A DNA stretch of 64,000 bases, from assembly GCA_002311645.1 (NCBI GenBank), contig DBYW01000003.1:162814-226813 (forward strand). The letters run 5' to 3'. This document shows, piece by piece, positions 46,753 to 56,228 of this stretch. A program made the position numbers and the translations under genes. Within the stretch, counting starts at the first letter, position 1; every line of letters begins with the position of its first letter. Below the pieces are notes generated by a model. The model worked only from the letters and a program-made list of their open reading frames with translations. It had not been told where the DNA came from and made no database searches. The stretch comes from Bacteroidales bacterium UBA1176 (GTDB taxonomy: Bacteria; Bacteroidota; Bacteroidia; Bacteroidales; WCHB1-69).

Positions 46753-48417
46753 ATGCTCCGTGCCCTGCAGATAGAGAACTACGCGCTCATCCGCTCACTG
46801 GAGATGGCGTTCAACCAGGGCCTGACGGTCATCACTGGCGAGACAGGTGCGGGTAAGTCCATCCTGATGGGCGCCCTGTCCCTCATCCTTGGAACCCGTG
46901 CCGAAACCGACGTATTGCACGACAAGACAAGAAAATGCATTGTGGAGGGACTCTTTGACATCGAGGGGTTACCCTTGCAAGATTTCTTCAAGCAAAACGA
47001 CCTCGACTACCAACCCGCCACCACATTGCGCCGGGAAATCAACGAGCACGGGAAGTCGCGTGCTTTCATCAACGACACCCCCGTGACCTTAGCCACGCTC
47101 CGGGCTCTCGCCTCCACCCTCATAGACATCCACTCGCAACACCAGAACCTGATGCTGCGCGACTCCACATTCCGCCTGCGCATCCTTGACCAATACGCCT
47201 GCAATGGCGAACTGCAGGACCAATATCGGCAAAAGCTCTCCAAGCTCCGTCAATTAGAACGAGAATACCAAGAACTCAAACAACAATGTGCAGACGCCGC
47301 CCTGCGGCAGGAGTTTCTCCAATTCACCGTCGACGAGCTTGACAAAGCGCAGTTGCAGCCCGATGAACAAGAGCACACCGAGCAGATGATTCGCGTGCTC
47401 AGCCATGCAGAGGAAATCAAGGGGCACCTCTACGCCGCCGCACAACAACTTTCCGAGCAGGAAGATGGCACCGTGTTGCAGAAACTCAAATCCGTACAAT
47501 CGGAATGCGACGCACTTCGCGACATGGGGCCGGATTTCGAGACAATACGCAAACGTCTTGAAGAGGTATTTGTCGAACTCACCGACATCTCCTACGAAAT
47601 TGCCCGCAAGGAGAGCGATGTCACCATAGACCCGCAAGAGCTGGAACGTCTCAACGAGCGTATCGATCTCATCTACACACTACAACACAAATACCAGGTG
47701 GACAGTGTCCCCGCGCTGTTGGAATTGTCCGAGCGACTGCGGCACGAGTTGTCGCAGCAGGATGACAATCGCGAGCAACTTGAAACGTTGGGGGCAGCGT
47801 GCGAAAAGCTCCGCAAAGAGACCTTGGCGTCTGCGAGACAGCTGACACAAAGCCGGCAGAAGGTCATCCAGCCGCTCTGCAAGGAGATAGAATGCAACTT
47901 GCGGGAGTTGGGCATGCCTGACAGCCGCATGGAGATTGTTCTGGAGACTCTGGATGAGATGCAGGATTCGGGCATGGATCGTGCCGACATGCTCTTCACT
48001 GCCAACCGGGGTGTGGCGCCTGCCGATTTGAGCAAAGTCGCCTCTGGCGGTGAGATGTCCCGCATCATGCTGGCGATCAAGTCGGTAATCACAGACTCTG
48101 CACTATTGCCGACGGTGATTTTCGATGAAATAGACACAGGCATCTCCGGGGAGAGCGCCCACAAGGTAGGGGCCATGATGCAACAATTATCGCACCGCCA
48201 CCAAGTGATTGCCATCACCCATCTGCCGCAGATCGCCGCTCGCGGCGACCAGCACTACCTCGTGTACAAGGAGAATCGCGAGGGCACAACGGTCACCGAC
48301 TTGCGTCATCTTGAGGGCGAGGAGCGCGTGGATGCCGTTGCCACCATGCTCGGTGGCGCGCACATCACCGAAGCCGCCCGTAATACCGCCCGCGAACTTT
48401 TGGAGAAAAAAAATTGA
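46753..48417 (+). CDS. recN: DNA repair protein RecN
   Basis: A 554-residue SMC-like ATPase that acts in double-strand break repair. The N-terminal Walker A GETGAGKS is at residues 29-36. A long coiled-coil middle region follows (about 155-360, Glu/Gln/Leu-rich). The C-terminal half has the ABC signature (SKVASGGEMSRIMLAIK) and Walker B (VIFDEIDTGISGESAHKVG), then ITHLPQIAARGDQHY. The architecture is complete. It starts 6 bases after the DUF4835 gene. Confidence 0.97.
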   Translation: MLRALQIENYALIRSLEMAFNQGLTVITGETGAGKSILMGALSLILGTRAETDVLHDKTRKCIVEGLFDIEGLPLQDFFKQNDLDYQPATTLRREINEHGKSRAFINDTPVTLATLRALASTLIDIHSQHQNLMLRDSTFRLRILDQYACNGELQDQYRQKLSKLRQLEREYQELKQQCADAALRQEFLQFTVDELDKAQLQPDEQEHTEQMIRVLSHAEEIKGHLYAAAQQLSEQEDGTVLQKLKSVQSECDALRDMGPDFETIRKRLEEVFVELTDISYEIARKESDVTIDPQELERLNERIDLIYTLQHKYQVDSVPALLELSERLRHELSQQDDNREQLETLGAACEKLRKETLASARQLTQSRQKVIQPLCKEIECNLRELGMPDSRMEIVLETLDEMQDSGMDRADMLFTANRGVAPADLSKVASGGEMSRIMLAIKSVITDSALLPTVIFDEIDTGISGESAHKVGAMMQQLSHRHQVIAITHLPQIAARGDQHYLVYKENREGTTVTDLRHLEGEERVDAVATMLGGAHITEAARNTARELLEKKN

Positions 48418-48460
48418 ACTATACCTATTTATATATTATAACAACCGAAACTCTACTGAA

Positions 48461-49144
48461 ATGAAAAATACGACCACTCTCCTTCTGATTGCCGCCACGT
48501 TGCTTGTCAGCACCACGTCCCTGTCTGCGCAGCGCAACAAAATCCAACAAGAAAAGAAGTTCATTTTCCTCTCCTCGTTAGGGTATGCCGGCGGCGTAGG
48601 CGACATCCGACTGGCCAACTATGACTGCCACGACCTCATCCTGCCTCCAAAGGTCGAGGACGAAGACGTGCTAAAAACCGTTCGCAACAAGAACTTCAAC
48701 ATCCAAGTCAGCCAACTCTTCGCCTATCAGTTCAACAATTTCTTCTACATGGGCGTAGGAACGGGTATTGATTTCTGGAACAAGACCGCATTTGTGCCCT
48801 TGTACCTTAATCTCAGTGTGAACATGATGCAGACGCGTGTGGCACCGATGGCCTACATCAACCTTGGATGGGGATTCAAGTGGTACATCTCATCACATCC
48901 CGACAACAACCGCGTGATACACGGCAGCAACTGGGGACCCATGGGCGAAGGCGGCATCGGCATGCGCATACAACTCACCGACAAGGTGGCCTTGGTGCTG
49001 GCCGGCACCTACAAGGCGCAGTATTCCAAGATCCGCTATACCATCCCTGTGGAAAACGAGACCGACTATTCCGCCGACTTCACCAACAGCATACAACCCG
49101 TCATCTATCATTTCGCCGGATTCAAAGTGGGCGTCCTGTACTAA
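48461..49144 (+). CDS. Small outer-membrane beta-barrel protein
   Basis: A 227-residue protein starting at the ATG that gives a clean signal peptide (MKNTTTLLLIAATLLVSTTS, ends LSAQ); an open frame extends upstream into recN but those residues are not expected. The rest is amphipathic beta-strand sequence ending in a C-terminal aromatic strand (FAGFKVGVLY). Such small barrels often accompany envelope systems in Bacteroidota. I do not recognise the subfamily. Confidence 0.68.
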   Translation: MKNTTTLLLIAATLLVSTTSLSAQRNKIQQEKKFIFLSSLGYAGGVGDIRLANYDCHDLILPPKVEDEDVLKTVRNKNFNIQVSQLFAYQFNNFFYMGVGTGIDFWNKTAFVPLYLNLSVNMMQTRVAPMAYINLGWGFKWYISSHPDNNRVIHGSNWGPMGEGGIGMRIQLTDKVALVLAGTYKAQYSKIRYTIPVENETDYSADFTNSIQPVIYHFAGFKVGVLY

Positions 49145-49155
49145 TTCGAACCTCC

Positions 49156-49350
49156 ATGAAAGAGAACCTTACCTACACCGAAGCATTTGAACAATTACAA
49201 CAAATTGTAAAGCAAATGGAAAACGCCGACATTTCCGTGGATGACTTGGCGGAGAACATCAAGACGGCCACCAAACTCATCAAAGTCTGCAAAGACAAAC
49301 TCACGAAGACGGAAGAGGAAATCAACAAGACCATCTCCGAACTTTCCTAA
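49156..49350 (+). CDS. xseB: Exodeoxyribonuclease VII small subunit
   Basis: A 64-residue protein matching XseB: LTYTEAFEQLQQIVKQMENA, then SVDDLAENIKTATKLIKVCK and a helical end (EEINKTISELS). With XseA it forms exonuclease VII, which degrades single-stranded DNA. The longer open frame upstream overlaps the barrel gene and is unlikely. The large-subunit gene xseA is not in this window. The next ATG follows the stop by one base. Confidence 0.92.
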   Translation: MKENLTYTEAFEQLQQIVKQMENADISVDDLAENIKTATKLIKVCKDKLTKTEEEINKTISELS

Positions 49351-49351
49351 A

Positions 49352-50005
49352 ATGTCCACGTTCGACCTGATCGACCACGAAATCGAAGGCTACTGCGAAG
49401 AGCACAGCACTCCGGAAAGCGAGTTGCTTTATCGGCTCAACCGGCAGACGCATCTGGAGACCATCAATCCAAGGATGCTCTCCGGCCAGCTGCAAGGGCT
49501 GTTCCTGACGATGGTGTCCCGCATGATGCGCCCCCGATTCGTCGTGGAAGTCGGCACGTTCACCGGCTACTCGGCACTCTGCCTTGCCGACGGGCTGGCT
49601 CCTGACGGCAAGCTGCACACCATCGAGCGCAACATCGAGTACGAAGACCGCATCCGCGACTATTTCGCACAATCTTCGCTGAATGAGCGCATCGAACTGC
49701 ACATCGGTGACGCGCGCGAGGTCATCCCCACCCTTGACATCACTTGGGATCTCTGCTTCATCGATGCCGAGAAGGAAGACTACGAGGAATACTACGACCT
49801 GTTGTTGCCCCGCACGCGCACAGGAGGTTTCCTGTTGGTGGACAACGCCCTATGGAACGGCAAGGTCGCCGGGGAAGTGGCCACCAACGACCGCGACACG
49901 CACGCCATCCTCGCCTTCAACGACAAGGTGCAACGGGACCCGCGTGTCCGCAACCTGCTCCTGCCCTTCCGCGACGGCATCATGATGATCGAAAAAACAA
50001 TGTAA
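49352..50005 (+). CDS. Class I SAM-dependent O-methyltransferase
   Basis: A 217-residue cytoplasmic methyltransferase of the catechol-O-methyltransferase-like group. The SAM motif VVEVGTFTGYSALCLADGL is near residues 64-82. It is followed by HTIERNIEYEDRIRDYF, IELHIGDAREVIP, and the metal-binding region DLCFIDAEKEDYEEYYD and VDNALWNGKV. The substrate cannot be told. I use the ATG just after the xseB stop because an earlier ATG would read through xseB. Next gene trmD starts 2 bases after its stop. Confidence 0.92.
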   Translation: MSTFDLIDHEIEGYCEEHSTPESELLYRLNRQTHLETINPRMLSGQLQGLFLTMVSRMMRPRFVVEVGTFTGYSALCLADGLAPDGKLHTIERNIEYEDRIRDYFAQSSLNERIELHIGDAREVIPTLDITWDLCFIDAEKEDYEEYYDLLLPRTRTGGFLLVDNALWNGKVAGEVATNDRDTHAILAFNDKVQRDPRVRNLLLPFRDGIMMIEKTM

Positions 50006-50007
50006 CC

Positions 50008-50691
50008 ATGCGCATAGACATCCTCACTTTATTCCCCGACATGTTCGAAGGCGTCTTCGGCGACTCCATCTTGAAACGCGCTGTCAACAAGCAACTGGTG
50101 GAGCTGCACACGCACGACATCCGGGCGTACACGACCGACAAGCACCACAAGGCTGACGACTATCCCTTCGGGGGTGAAGCCGGCATGGTGATGATGGTGG
50201 AGCCCATTGCCCGCTGTATTGAGCAATTGCAGAGCGAGCGCACCTACGACGGCATCTACCTGATGGCACCTGACGGCGCCGTCTTCAACCAGCGCAAGGC
50301 CAACGAACTGTCAATGCTGAACAACATCATCCTGCTTTGCGGCCATTACAAAGGTGTGGACGAGCGCGTGCGCGAACTGTTCGTCACCGAGGACATCAGC
50401 ATTGGCGACTACGTGCTCTCCGGCGGCGAGATTGCAGCCATGGCCATCACCGACGCCGTGGTGCGCGTCATCCCCGGTGTCATCGGCGACAGCACATCTG
50501 CCCTCTCCGACTCCTTCCAGGACGGATTGCTCTCCGCCCCGGTTTACACGCGCCCCGCCGACTTCCGCGGGCATCGCGTGCCCGACGTACTTCTCTCCGG
50601 CAACGAAAAACTCATCAACGAGTGGAAACTTGAGCAACAGCTCATCCGCACCCGCGAACGCCGTCCCGACCTCCTTCAAGACCCTCAATGA
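50008..50691 (+). CDS. trmD: tRNA (guanine-37-N1) methyltransferase
   Basis: A 227-residue SPOUT-class enzyme that makes m1G37 in tRNA. The start MRIDILTLFPDMFEG and the family motifs are in place: DDYPFGGEAGMVMMVEPI, the knot segment LLCGHYKGVDERV, and DYVLSGGEIAAM. The C-terminal helical domain ends in RTRERRPDLLQ. In many bacteria trmD sits with rpsP, rimM and rplS; here it is between an O-methyltransferase and an O-antigen-ligase-like gene, whose ATG overlaps the trmD stop by 4 bases. Confidence 0.96.
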   Translation: MRIDILTLFPDMFEGVFGDSILKRAVNKQLVELHTHDIRAYTTDKHHKADDYPFGGEAGMVMMVEPIARCIEQLQSERTYDGIYLMAPDGAVFNQRKANELSMLNNIILLCGHYKGVDERVRELFVTEDISIGDYVLSGGEIAAMAITDAVVRVIPGVIGDSTSALSDSFQDGLLSAPVYTRPADFRGHRVPDVLLSGNEKLINEWKLEQQLIRTRERRPDLLQDPQ

Positions 50692-51968
50692 TGCTCAATC
50701 CCAAAGAACTGCTTTCCGACAATCCACACTTCAACATGCTCTGCATGTTGCTACTGCTCACATTGGCGACGTTGCCATTCACCAACTGGCTGCTGCTGCC
50801 CATAACCGTGGCCATGATCGTGAACTGGGTGTGGGAATGGAATTGGAAAGAAAAAATCAACAACCTGCGCAATCGCGCCACTTGGCCTGCAGCACTCATC
50901 TTTTCATCCCTCTACCTGCTCACCATCCTCGGTTTTTTCATCTCCTCCAACAAGGATGTCGCCCTGACGGAATTCGATTGCGATCTCCTTTTCTTGGTGG
51001 CCCCTATCGTCATTCTTTCATACAAACCCGAACTGTTCACACCGGCCCGGATGCGACTCCTTTTCGGCATCTTTGTGGTCAGCTGCATATTGCAATGCCT
51101 CATCATCGTGCCGTTAGGAATATATAGAGTGGCCGTCAGCGGTAACAACAAATACCTCTACTACATCTTTCTGTCCATCTTCAAACATCCCACCTACGTG
51201 GCCATGTATATGACCTTTGCATTGTTCCTATTGCTAAAAGACAGCTTTGACCACTGGCCAACGACAACAAAAGCATATCGCATTGCAGCCATAGCAGCTT
51301 CAGTCCTGTTGTTTTTGACGACCATTCTCCTTCAATCCAAAGCCGGCCTCATCTGCATCGCATTGCTCTCCATAATCTGGATCTTTTACTATTTTGCCAT
51401 CCGACTCCGCAAAACCATCTTAAGCCTGTTGGTCTTGGCCGCGGTCGCAGGTTGCACCTTCCTCGTATACCAATCAGGCATCATCGGGAACAACCGCGCC
51501 CAAGACACCATTGAGCAACTGAAGACCCACCACAAGAACGATTCCTCCGGCAAAGGAAGCAGCGAAGTAAGACTCACCATCTGGAAATGCGCCTTGGAAG
51601 TGTCGCAAAAGAACCTGCCTTGGGGCACCGGCACCGGTGACGCCATCGAGGAGATGAAACTCAACGCCCTTGAGAAAAACTACACAAACCTCTTGGACCG
51701 CAACTACAACGCACATTGCCAATATATCCAAGAACTCATGGAAACCGGCATCATCGGCCTTGTGATCACCCTTGTTTATTGCCTCTTTCCAATGATTGAA
51801 AGCATTCGGAGAAGAAACATCCTCCTCTTCACATTCGCCCTGCTCGTCCTGCTCAACATTTCTGTGGAATGCATGTTCGAAGTGCGTTCAGGCGTTGCCT
51901 TCATCGCTATCACCAACGTACTGCTATGGAGGATGGACGACACCGAAAAATTAACAATTAACACTTAA
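50688..51968 (+). CDS. O-antigen ligase/polymerase-like membrane protein
   Basis: A 426-residue inner-membrane protein with about ten to twelve hydrophobic segments. A large periplasmic loop (about 255-345) has the family features (SEVRLTIWKCALEVSQKNLP and NYNAHCQYIQELMETGIIGL, the latter matching the conserved H-x-x-Y/F-L-Q region). WaaL and Wzy proteins join or polymerise polysaccharide at the periplasmic face. Glycosylation of secreted cargo or lipid A/LPS ligation are both possible; the sequence does not decide. Co-transcribed with trmD by a 4-base overlap. Confidence 0.78.
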   Translation: MMLNPKELLSDNPHFNMLCMLLLLTLATLPFTNWLLLPITVAMIVNWVWEWNWKEKINNLRNRATWPAALIFSSLYLLTILGFFISSNKDVALTEFDCDLLFLVAPIVILSYKPELFTPARMRLLFGIFVVSCILQCLIIVPLGIYRVAVSGNNKYLYYIFLSIFKHPTYVAMYMTFALFLLLKDSFDHWPTTTKAYRIAAIAASVLLFLTTILLQSKAGLICIALLSIIWIFYYFAIRLRKTILSLLVLAAVAGCTFLVYQSGIIGNNRAQDTIEQLKTHHKNDSSGKGSSEVRLTIWKCALEVSQKNLPWGTGTGDAIEEMKLNALEKNYTNLLDRNYNAHCQYIQELMETGIIGLVITLVYCLFPMIESIRRRNILLFTFALLVLLNISVECMFEVRSGVAFIAITNVLLWRMDDTEKLTINT

Positions 51969-52026
51969 AATTTAACATATTTCAAATATTTATTTGATTT
52001 ATTGTTAATCGTATTGATATTTTTTA

Positions 52027-52034
52027 TATTTTTG
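52027..52034 (+). promoter_or_regulatory. -7 promoter element of the FISUMP gene
   Basis: TATTTTTG fits TAnnTTTG, with a TTG at 52002-52004 (22-base spacer, longer than usual). Transcription would start near 52041, giving a leader of about 70 bases. Confidence 0.55.
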
Positions 52035-52112
52035 CTGCGAGAATACAATGACATGAAACATGCTCGAACAAAAACATACCAACCTTAATATCAAACGATT
52101 AATAAAATCAAA

Positions 52113-55100
52113 ATGAGAAAAAAGCCATTATTCAAACCCAATTCAACCCCATGCAAAGGAGCCTCAAGGCTCCTTTTTTTATGGACATTATTTTTAACAA
52201 TTAATTTTTTATTTTTCATCAAACCACACACAACTCATGCACAATCAACATGTTACATCACCTTAACGGCAACCTCGGAACCGTCGGCTTGTCAGGCAGA
52301 CGGAAAGATCCATTGCGCATTGTCCGACACGGCGGGCTCCTCGTTGGAGCAGATCCGTTACTCCTACATTCCGCTCGACGGCGGCACTGATTCCATCATG
52401 GAGACCTCCGAACCGCATGTTGACCATCTGCGGCCAGGAGACTACAAGGTCAGAGTGGCCGCCTTGTGCGCCACAGGACTGTCCGGACCCGATGCTTACA
52501 TCATCGTAAAGGACTCTTTGGTTATAAACGTAGGCAGCTCCTACCTCATTCCCACGGCAGGTGTCCTGTACAACTTGTTCACATTCAATGCCCCATACGG
52601 CATTGTGCCTTCCATGGAATGTCTGCCGACCGGACAAGTGCAAATCCGCCTTGAGCAAGGCACATTCCCCTACACCATAGAGGTATGGCGATGCACCAGC
52701 ACCGACACACAGTTGATGCGCACCGTGCAATTTGACGCTCCCCAGCATACAGGCGACGACCCATTGCAATACAACTATCGCCACTACTACACCATAGACA
52801 GCCTGGAAATCGGCGACTACCGGCTGCTTTGTCACGACGGCTGCGGATATTATACGCCTATGCTGTACGTCTCCGTACCCAAAGTAAAACATGACACAGA
52901 CCCCAGGCACCACTTGCTCCGAAACAGTTCCGGCATCTTGGACAGCCGCAACATTGTGGTCTTCCGCGAAGACTTCCGGCTTATACATGCAGGGGCGCAC
53001 AACGATGACTACTATTATTATATAAGCGGTACAGAACCCATGTATGAATACCGTTTTATCAACCCGACGCCAGGCACCGAACGCGACACCATGCCATGGC
53101 GCGTCATGCCGCCATCCATTGATGATGAACTGTTCCTGTACGACACCATGGCTAACATCGGCAGTTACTGCGAGGCATGGCTGAAGACCATCCAGTTGCA
53201 GGTGAGGCATATACCTTGTCCCGACACGATCTTAACCTACGACTTCACCCTTTATCCACAAGGCAACAACCAATACAACACATCCCGGACCACCCACTAT
53301 CTTTATCAGGAGGAAAGCTATTACGACCTTTGCAAATATCACACGGGTGGCGACGCAAAGATCTCAAAATCAGACCAGCACATTTTCAGACACGAAATAT
53401 ACGGATGTCCAGACCCTTCAGATCCGATCTCCTGCTATTATCCCAATTATTACACACAAAGCGGCGGCATCCACTCCATCACAGACGGCATGAACAGGCA
53501 CGCTTACCTCACACAACCCGTGCATTGCCTTGTGACAGACCTCACAACGGGCAGCCGCATTGACACTCTTTCCGACATCTGGGATGACTATTCCTGGAGT
53601 TTCACCATCAACACCAGTCCCATGCCGGATGGTGACAGCATCGGCGTCGAAATAACAGACGACCTTGGTTGTCCTCTCTTCACAAAAGTATTTGTCGTCA
53701 ACAATCAGACCGACACTTTTGTGAACCCCAGCAGGGACTCATATCCTTCATGGAGAAGCACCATCGCCGATGAAAACCCTTGCCCTGACAGGCCGCGGGG
53801 CGTGGGGGTTTTCCAGATGTCCAAGACCCCAATTCCCACCCTATACGAAGGAAGAACCATACGGCCTTATTACGGCGACACCATTTATTTAGTGAAGAGT
53901 CCCGAAAGCAATCTCTACAATTTGCGAGCCTACGCGGATTCCTTGGGCCAATACATCGTGGAGATGGATCATCCGGAAAACGGAGCCTCGTTTCACTATG
54001 AGGAAACCTTCTATGCCTCCGTCTATTGGCCCTCAGGCATCCTTCGCAAAGTCAATTTGCCTGCAGGAACCTATGTTTGGGTCATCAAACACAGTTGCGA
54101 ACGTGCCAACGACACCATCGTACAGGGCGCCACTTTCCGGGAGCCCTTGGAAGTCGCAGCGCCGCCGCATTACGAATTCACACGACGTTGTACGCAGTTA
54201 GAGATCACGCCGACATCGGGGCAATTCAGCTATGACGGCGACACATTGGCCACCTTCTTCCAGATTCACATGGAAGACACCTTGATACACTCATACAATT
54301 CCGTACGGAAAGGCGAGCCAATGTACATCGGGACACCGGGCAACTACATTCTCAGCATGTATGCCCTGCCCTTCAACAACAATGACTTGCTGACAGATCA
54401 TCCCTGTTTCAGGAAAGACACCCTTGTGGTTTGGGATGGCGAGACCATCCAGTTCGACTATCTTTACTCTTATGTTTGCAACGAAACCGACTCTACCGGC
54501 TTCGTGCGGGCAAGAGGGAAAAACGGGACACTTCCTTACACCTATACACTTTACGATGCTCCCAACGGCAGTGGCAACATCATCGGGCAAAACGGGACCG
54601 GTGAATTCGACAACCTGCCCATTCATTATCGGCAAGCGCTTTCCATTGAGATGACCGACGGTTGTCATGCCCATTTCCTCACCAATTTTACAGTCAGCGA
54701 CCTGAACAAGATCCGCAAGGGGTGGGCCGAGAACGAACTCAACCTGATCACGCTTTGCGAAGAGACCATTTGTCACTTCTACGGCATCGCATTGGGCGAT
54801 GTCACTTATCATTGGAGCGGGCCCGGCGGATTCGAGTCCTTCATCAAAGATCCCGTGGTACACATTGCATACGCGGACTCGTGTGCGGGCATTTACCATA
54901 TTGAGATCCTTGGCAGCGGGTGCGGCATCCTACGCGACAGTATCAAATTAGAAGTCATCCCCTACTCCTGGATGGGGCTTGCGCGCGACACGGTCGTCTG
55001 CCCAGGCACGACCATCCCCATCGTCATCGAGCCCCACGGGGCAGGTCCGTTCACCTACACCATCACGCGCAGCACACCGAGTGACACCAGCACTTACAGT

Positions 55101-56123
55101 TTCAGCAACCGTCCCGGCGGGATCATCGACACCATTTGGGAAACCGTCGTGGAGGACAACGTGCGGTATTTCGTCACAGAGATGGTCGACACACGTTGCG
55201 CGTCACGATTGTTGGAGGACACGGTCACCATCACAATGATGCCGCTTCACGGGGCGGACACGACTTTACGGGACACGGTCCATACGGAAGATTTGCCCTA
55301 CGTTTGGGACGGCATAACATTCACAAAAGCGGACAGTGTCGTATACACTTTCACCGGCACGAGTGTCTGCGACAGCACCGTCACCTGGGTGTTGAGCGTC
55401 ATTGACACCACCGCGCCCGTGACGCCGCCAGACATACCGGTAGACACCATCACGCCAACAGACACCATCACGCCGCCTGTCATTCCGCCGGACCCGCCCA
55501 CGCCGCCCACGCCACCAACACCTGTGGACACTGTTTGTCCCGAAGCCGTAGACTACGATGGCAACCACTACGCTGCCATCCGTATCGACCACTACTGCTG
55601 GACGCAAACCAACCTGAAGTCCTTGCATTACAGCGACGGCCGCCCCATTGACGAGCCCATGACGTACACCTCCGATTTCTATCCTGACAGCACCCACAAT
55701 GTCAGCGTTTTCGGCATGTTGTACACTTGGTATGCGGCCGTGGACACGTCGACGGCGGGCACGCTCACGCCCAAGGGCCATGTGCAGGGCATCTGTCCCG
55801 CGGGCTGGTTCCTGCCCGACAAGGAGCACTATCTATTGCTCCAGACGCATGGTGCGCCCGCATTGCGCTCACCGCTCTATTGGCTTGACGACCGCGGCGG
55901 GGACAACAGCACCGGCTTCACCGCGCTACCCGCCGGCTTCTACAACGGCCTGAAAAAACGGTTCGAGAACATGATGACAGAGGCGCGCTTCTGGTGCACA
56001 GAAAAGAGCTTCTCCAACCCCGAATCCATCTTTTTCCAGCTCACCAACACCTGCGACGAACTCAAAATTTCAGAATCCCGGAAGATTGACGCATACTCTA
56101 TCCGCTGTATTTTAGAGGAATAA
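52113..56123 (+). CDS. Secreted 1336-residue protein with C-terminal FISUMP domain
   Basis: The start gives a long n-region (about 18 residues) and a hydrophobic core (FLWTLFLTINFLFFI) ending in THAQ, a signal peptide. The middle (about 50-1060) contains beta-rich domains of unknown type, with Ig-like segments such as HWSGPGGFESF. One module near 1040-1090 (PYVWDGITFTKADS, then CDSTVTWVLSV) resembles the repeats of the 2267-residue adhesin. A Pro/Thr-rich linker (about 1100-1138) leads to a FISUMP domain (about 1141-1336; HYCWTQTNLKS, YTWYAAVD, GICPAGWFLPDKEHY, FTALPAGFYNG). No T9SS tail is seen. Probably a surface-exposed protein. Confidence 0.82.
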   Translation: MRKKPLFKPNSTPCKGASRLLFLWTLFLTINFLFFIKPHTTHAQSTCYITLTATSEPSACQADGKIHCALSDTAGSSLEQIRYSYIPLDGGTDSIMETSEPHVDHLRPGDYKVRVAALCATGLSGPDAYIIVKDSLVINVGSSYLIPTAGVLYNLFTFNAPYGIVPSMECLPTGQVQIRLEQGTFPYTIEVWRCTSTDTQLMRTVQFDAPQHTGDDPLQYNYRHYYTIDSLEIGDYRLLCHDGCGYYTPMLYVSVPKVKHDTDPRHHLLRNSSGILDSRNIVVFREDFRLIHAGAHNDDYYYYISGTEPMYEYRFINPTPGTERDTMPWRVMPPSIDDELFLYDTMANIGSYCEAWLKTIQLQVRHIPCPDTILTYDFTLYPQGNNQYNTSRTTHYLYQEESYYDLCKYHTGGDAKISKSDQHIFRHEIYGCPDPSDPISCYYPNYYTQSGGIHSITDGMNRHAYLTQPVHCLVTDLTTGSRIDTLSDIWDDYSWSFTINTSPMPDGDSIGVEITDDLGCPLFTKVFVVNNQTDTFVNPSRDSYPSWRSTIADENPCPDRPRGVGVFQMSKTPIPTLYEGRTIRPYYGDTIYLVKSPESNLYNLRAYADSLGQYIVEMDHPENGASFHYEETFYASVYWPSGILRKVNLPAGTYVWVIKHSCERANDTIVQGATFREPLEVAAPPHYEFTRRCTQLEITPTSGQFSYDGDTLATFFQIHMEDTLIHSYNSVRKGEPMYIGTPGNYILSMYALPFNNNDLLTDHPCFRKDTLVVWDGETIQFDYLYSYVCNETDSTGFVRARGKNGTLPYTYTLYDAPNGSGNIIGQNGTGEFDNLPIHYRQALSIEMTDGCHAHFLTNFTVSDLNKIRKGWAENELNLITLCEETICHFYGIALGDVTYHWSGPGGFESFIKDPVVHIAYADSCAGIYHIEILGSGCGILRDSIKLEVIPYSWMGLARDTVVCPGTTIPIVIEPHGAGPFTYTITRSTPSDTSTYSFSNRPGGIIDTIWETVVEDNVRYFVTEMVDTRCASRLLEDTVTITMMPLHGADTTLRDTVHTEDLPYVWDGITFTKADSVVYTFTGTSVCDSTVTWVLSVIDTTAPVTPPDIPVDTITPTDTITPPVIPPDPPTPPTPPTPVDTVCPEAVDYDGNHYAAIRIDHYCWTQTNLKSLHYSDGRPIDEPMTYTSDFYPDSTHNVSVFGMLYTWYAAVDTSTAGTLTPKGHVQGICPAGWFLPDKEHYLLLQTHGAPALRSPLYWLDDRGGDNSTGFTALPAGFYNGLKKRFENMMTEARFWCTEKSFSNPESIFFQLTNTCDELKISESRKIDAYSIRCILEE
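52155..52180 (+). terminator. Terminator-like hairpin inside the signal-peptide codons
   Basis: AAAGGAGCC (52155-52163) pairs with GGCTCCTTT (52168-52176) around a TCAA loop, and T's run to 52180. It is a canonical intrinsic terminator shape, yet it lies in codons 15-22 of the FISUMP gene on the coding strand. It could act as a translation-coupled attenuator, or end a short RNA of about 140 bases. Confidence 0.55.
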
Positions 56124-56153
56124 CGGCAATTCATTTTTTTTACCAACAAAGAG

Positions 56154-56183
56154 TTGTGTATTAAGAAAAAAAGTGTACTTTTG
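56154..56183 (+). promoter_or_regulatory. Consensus Bacteroidota promoter of rpmB
   Basis: TTG (56154-56156), a 19-base spacer and TACTTTTG (56176-56183). Spacing and the core AAGTGTACTTTTGC match the rpmH promoter. Confidence 0.85.
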
Positions 56184-56228
56184 CCGCCCGAAATAAAAAA
56201 GGAATATTAACATAAAAAGATAGAGAAA

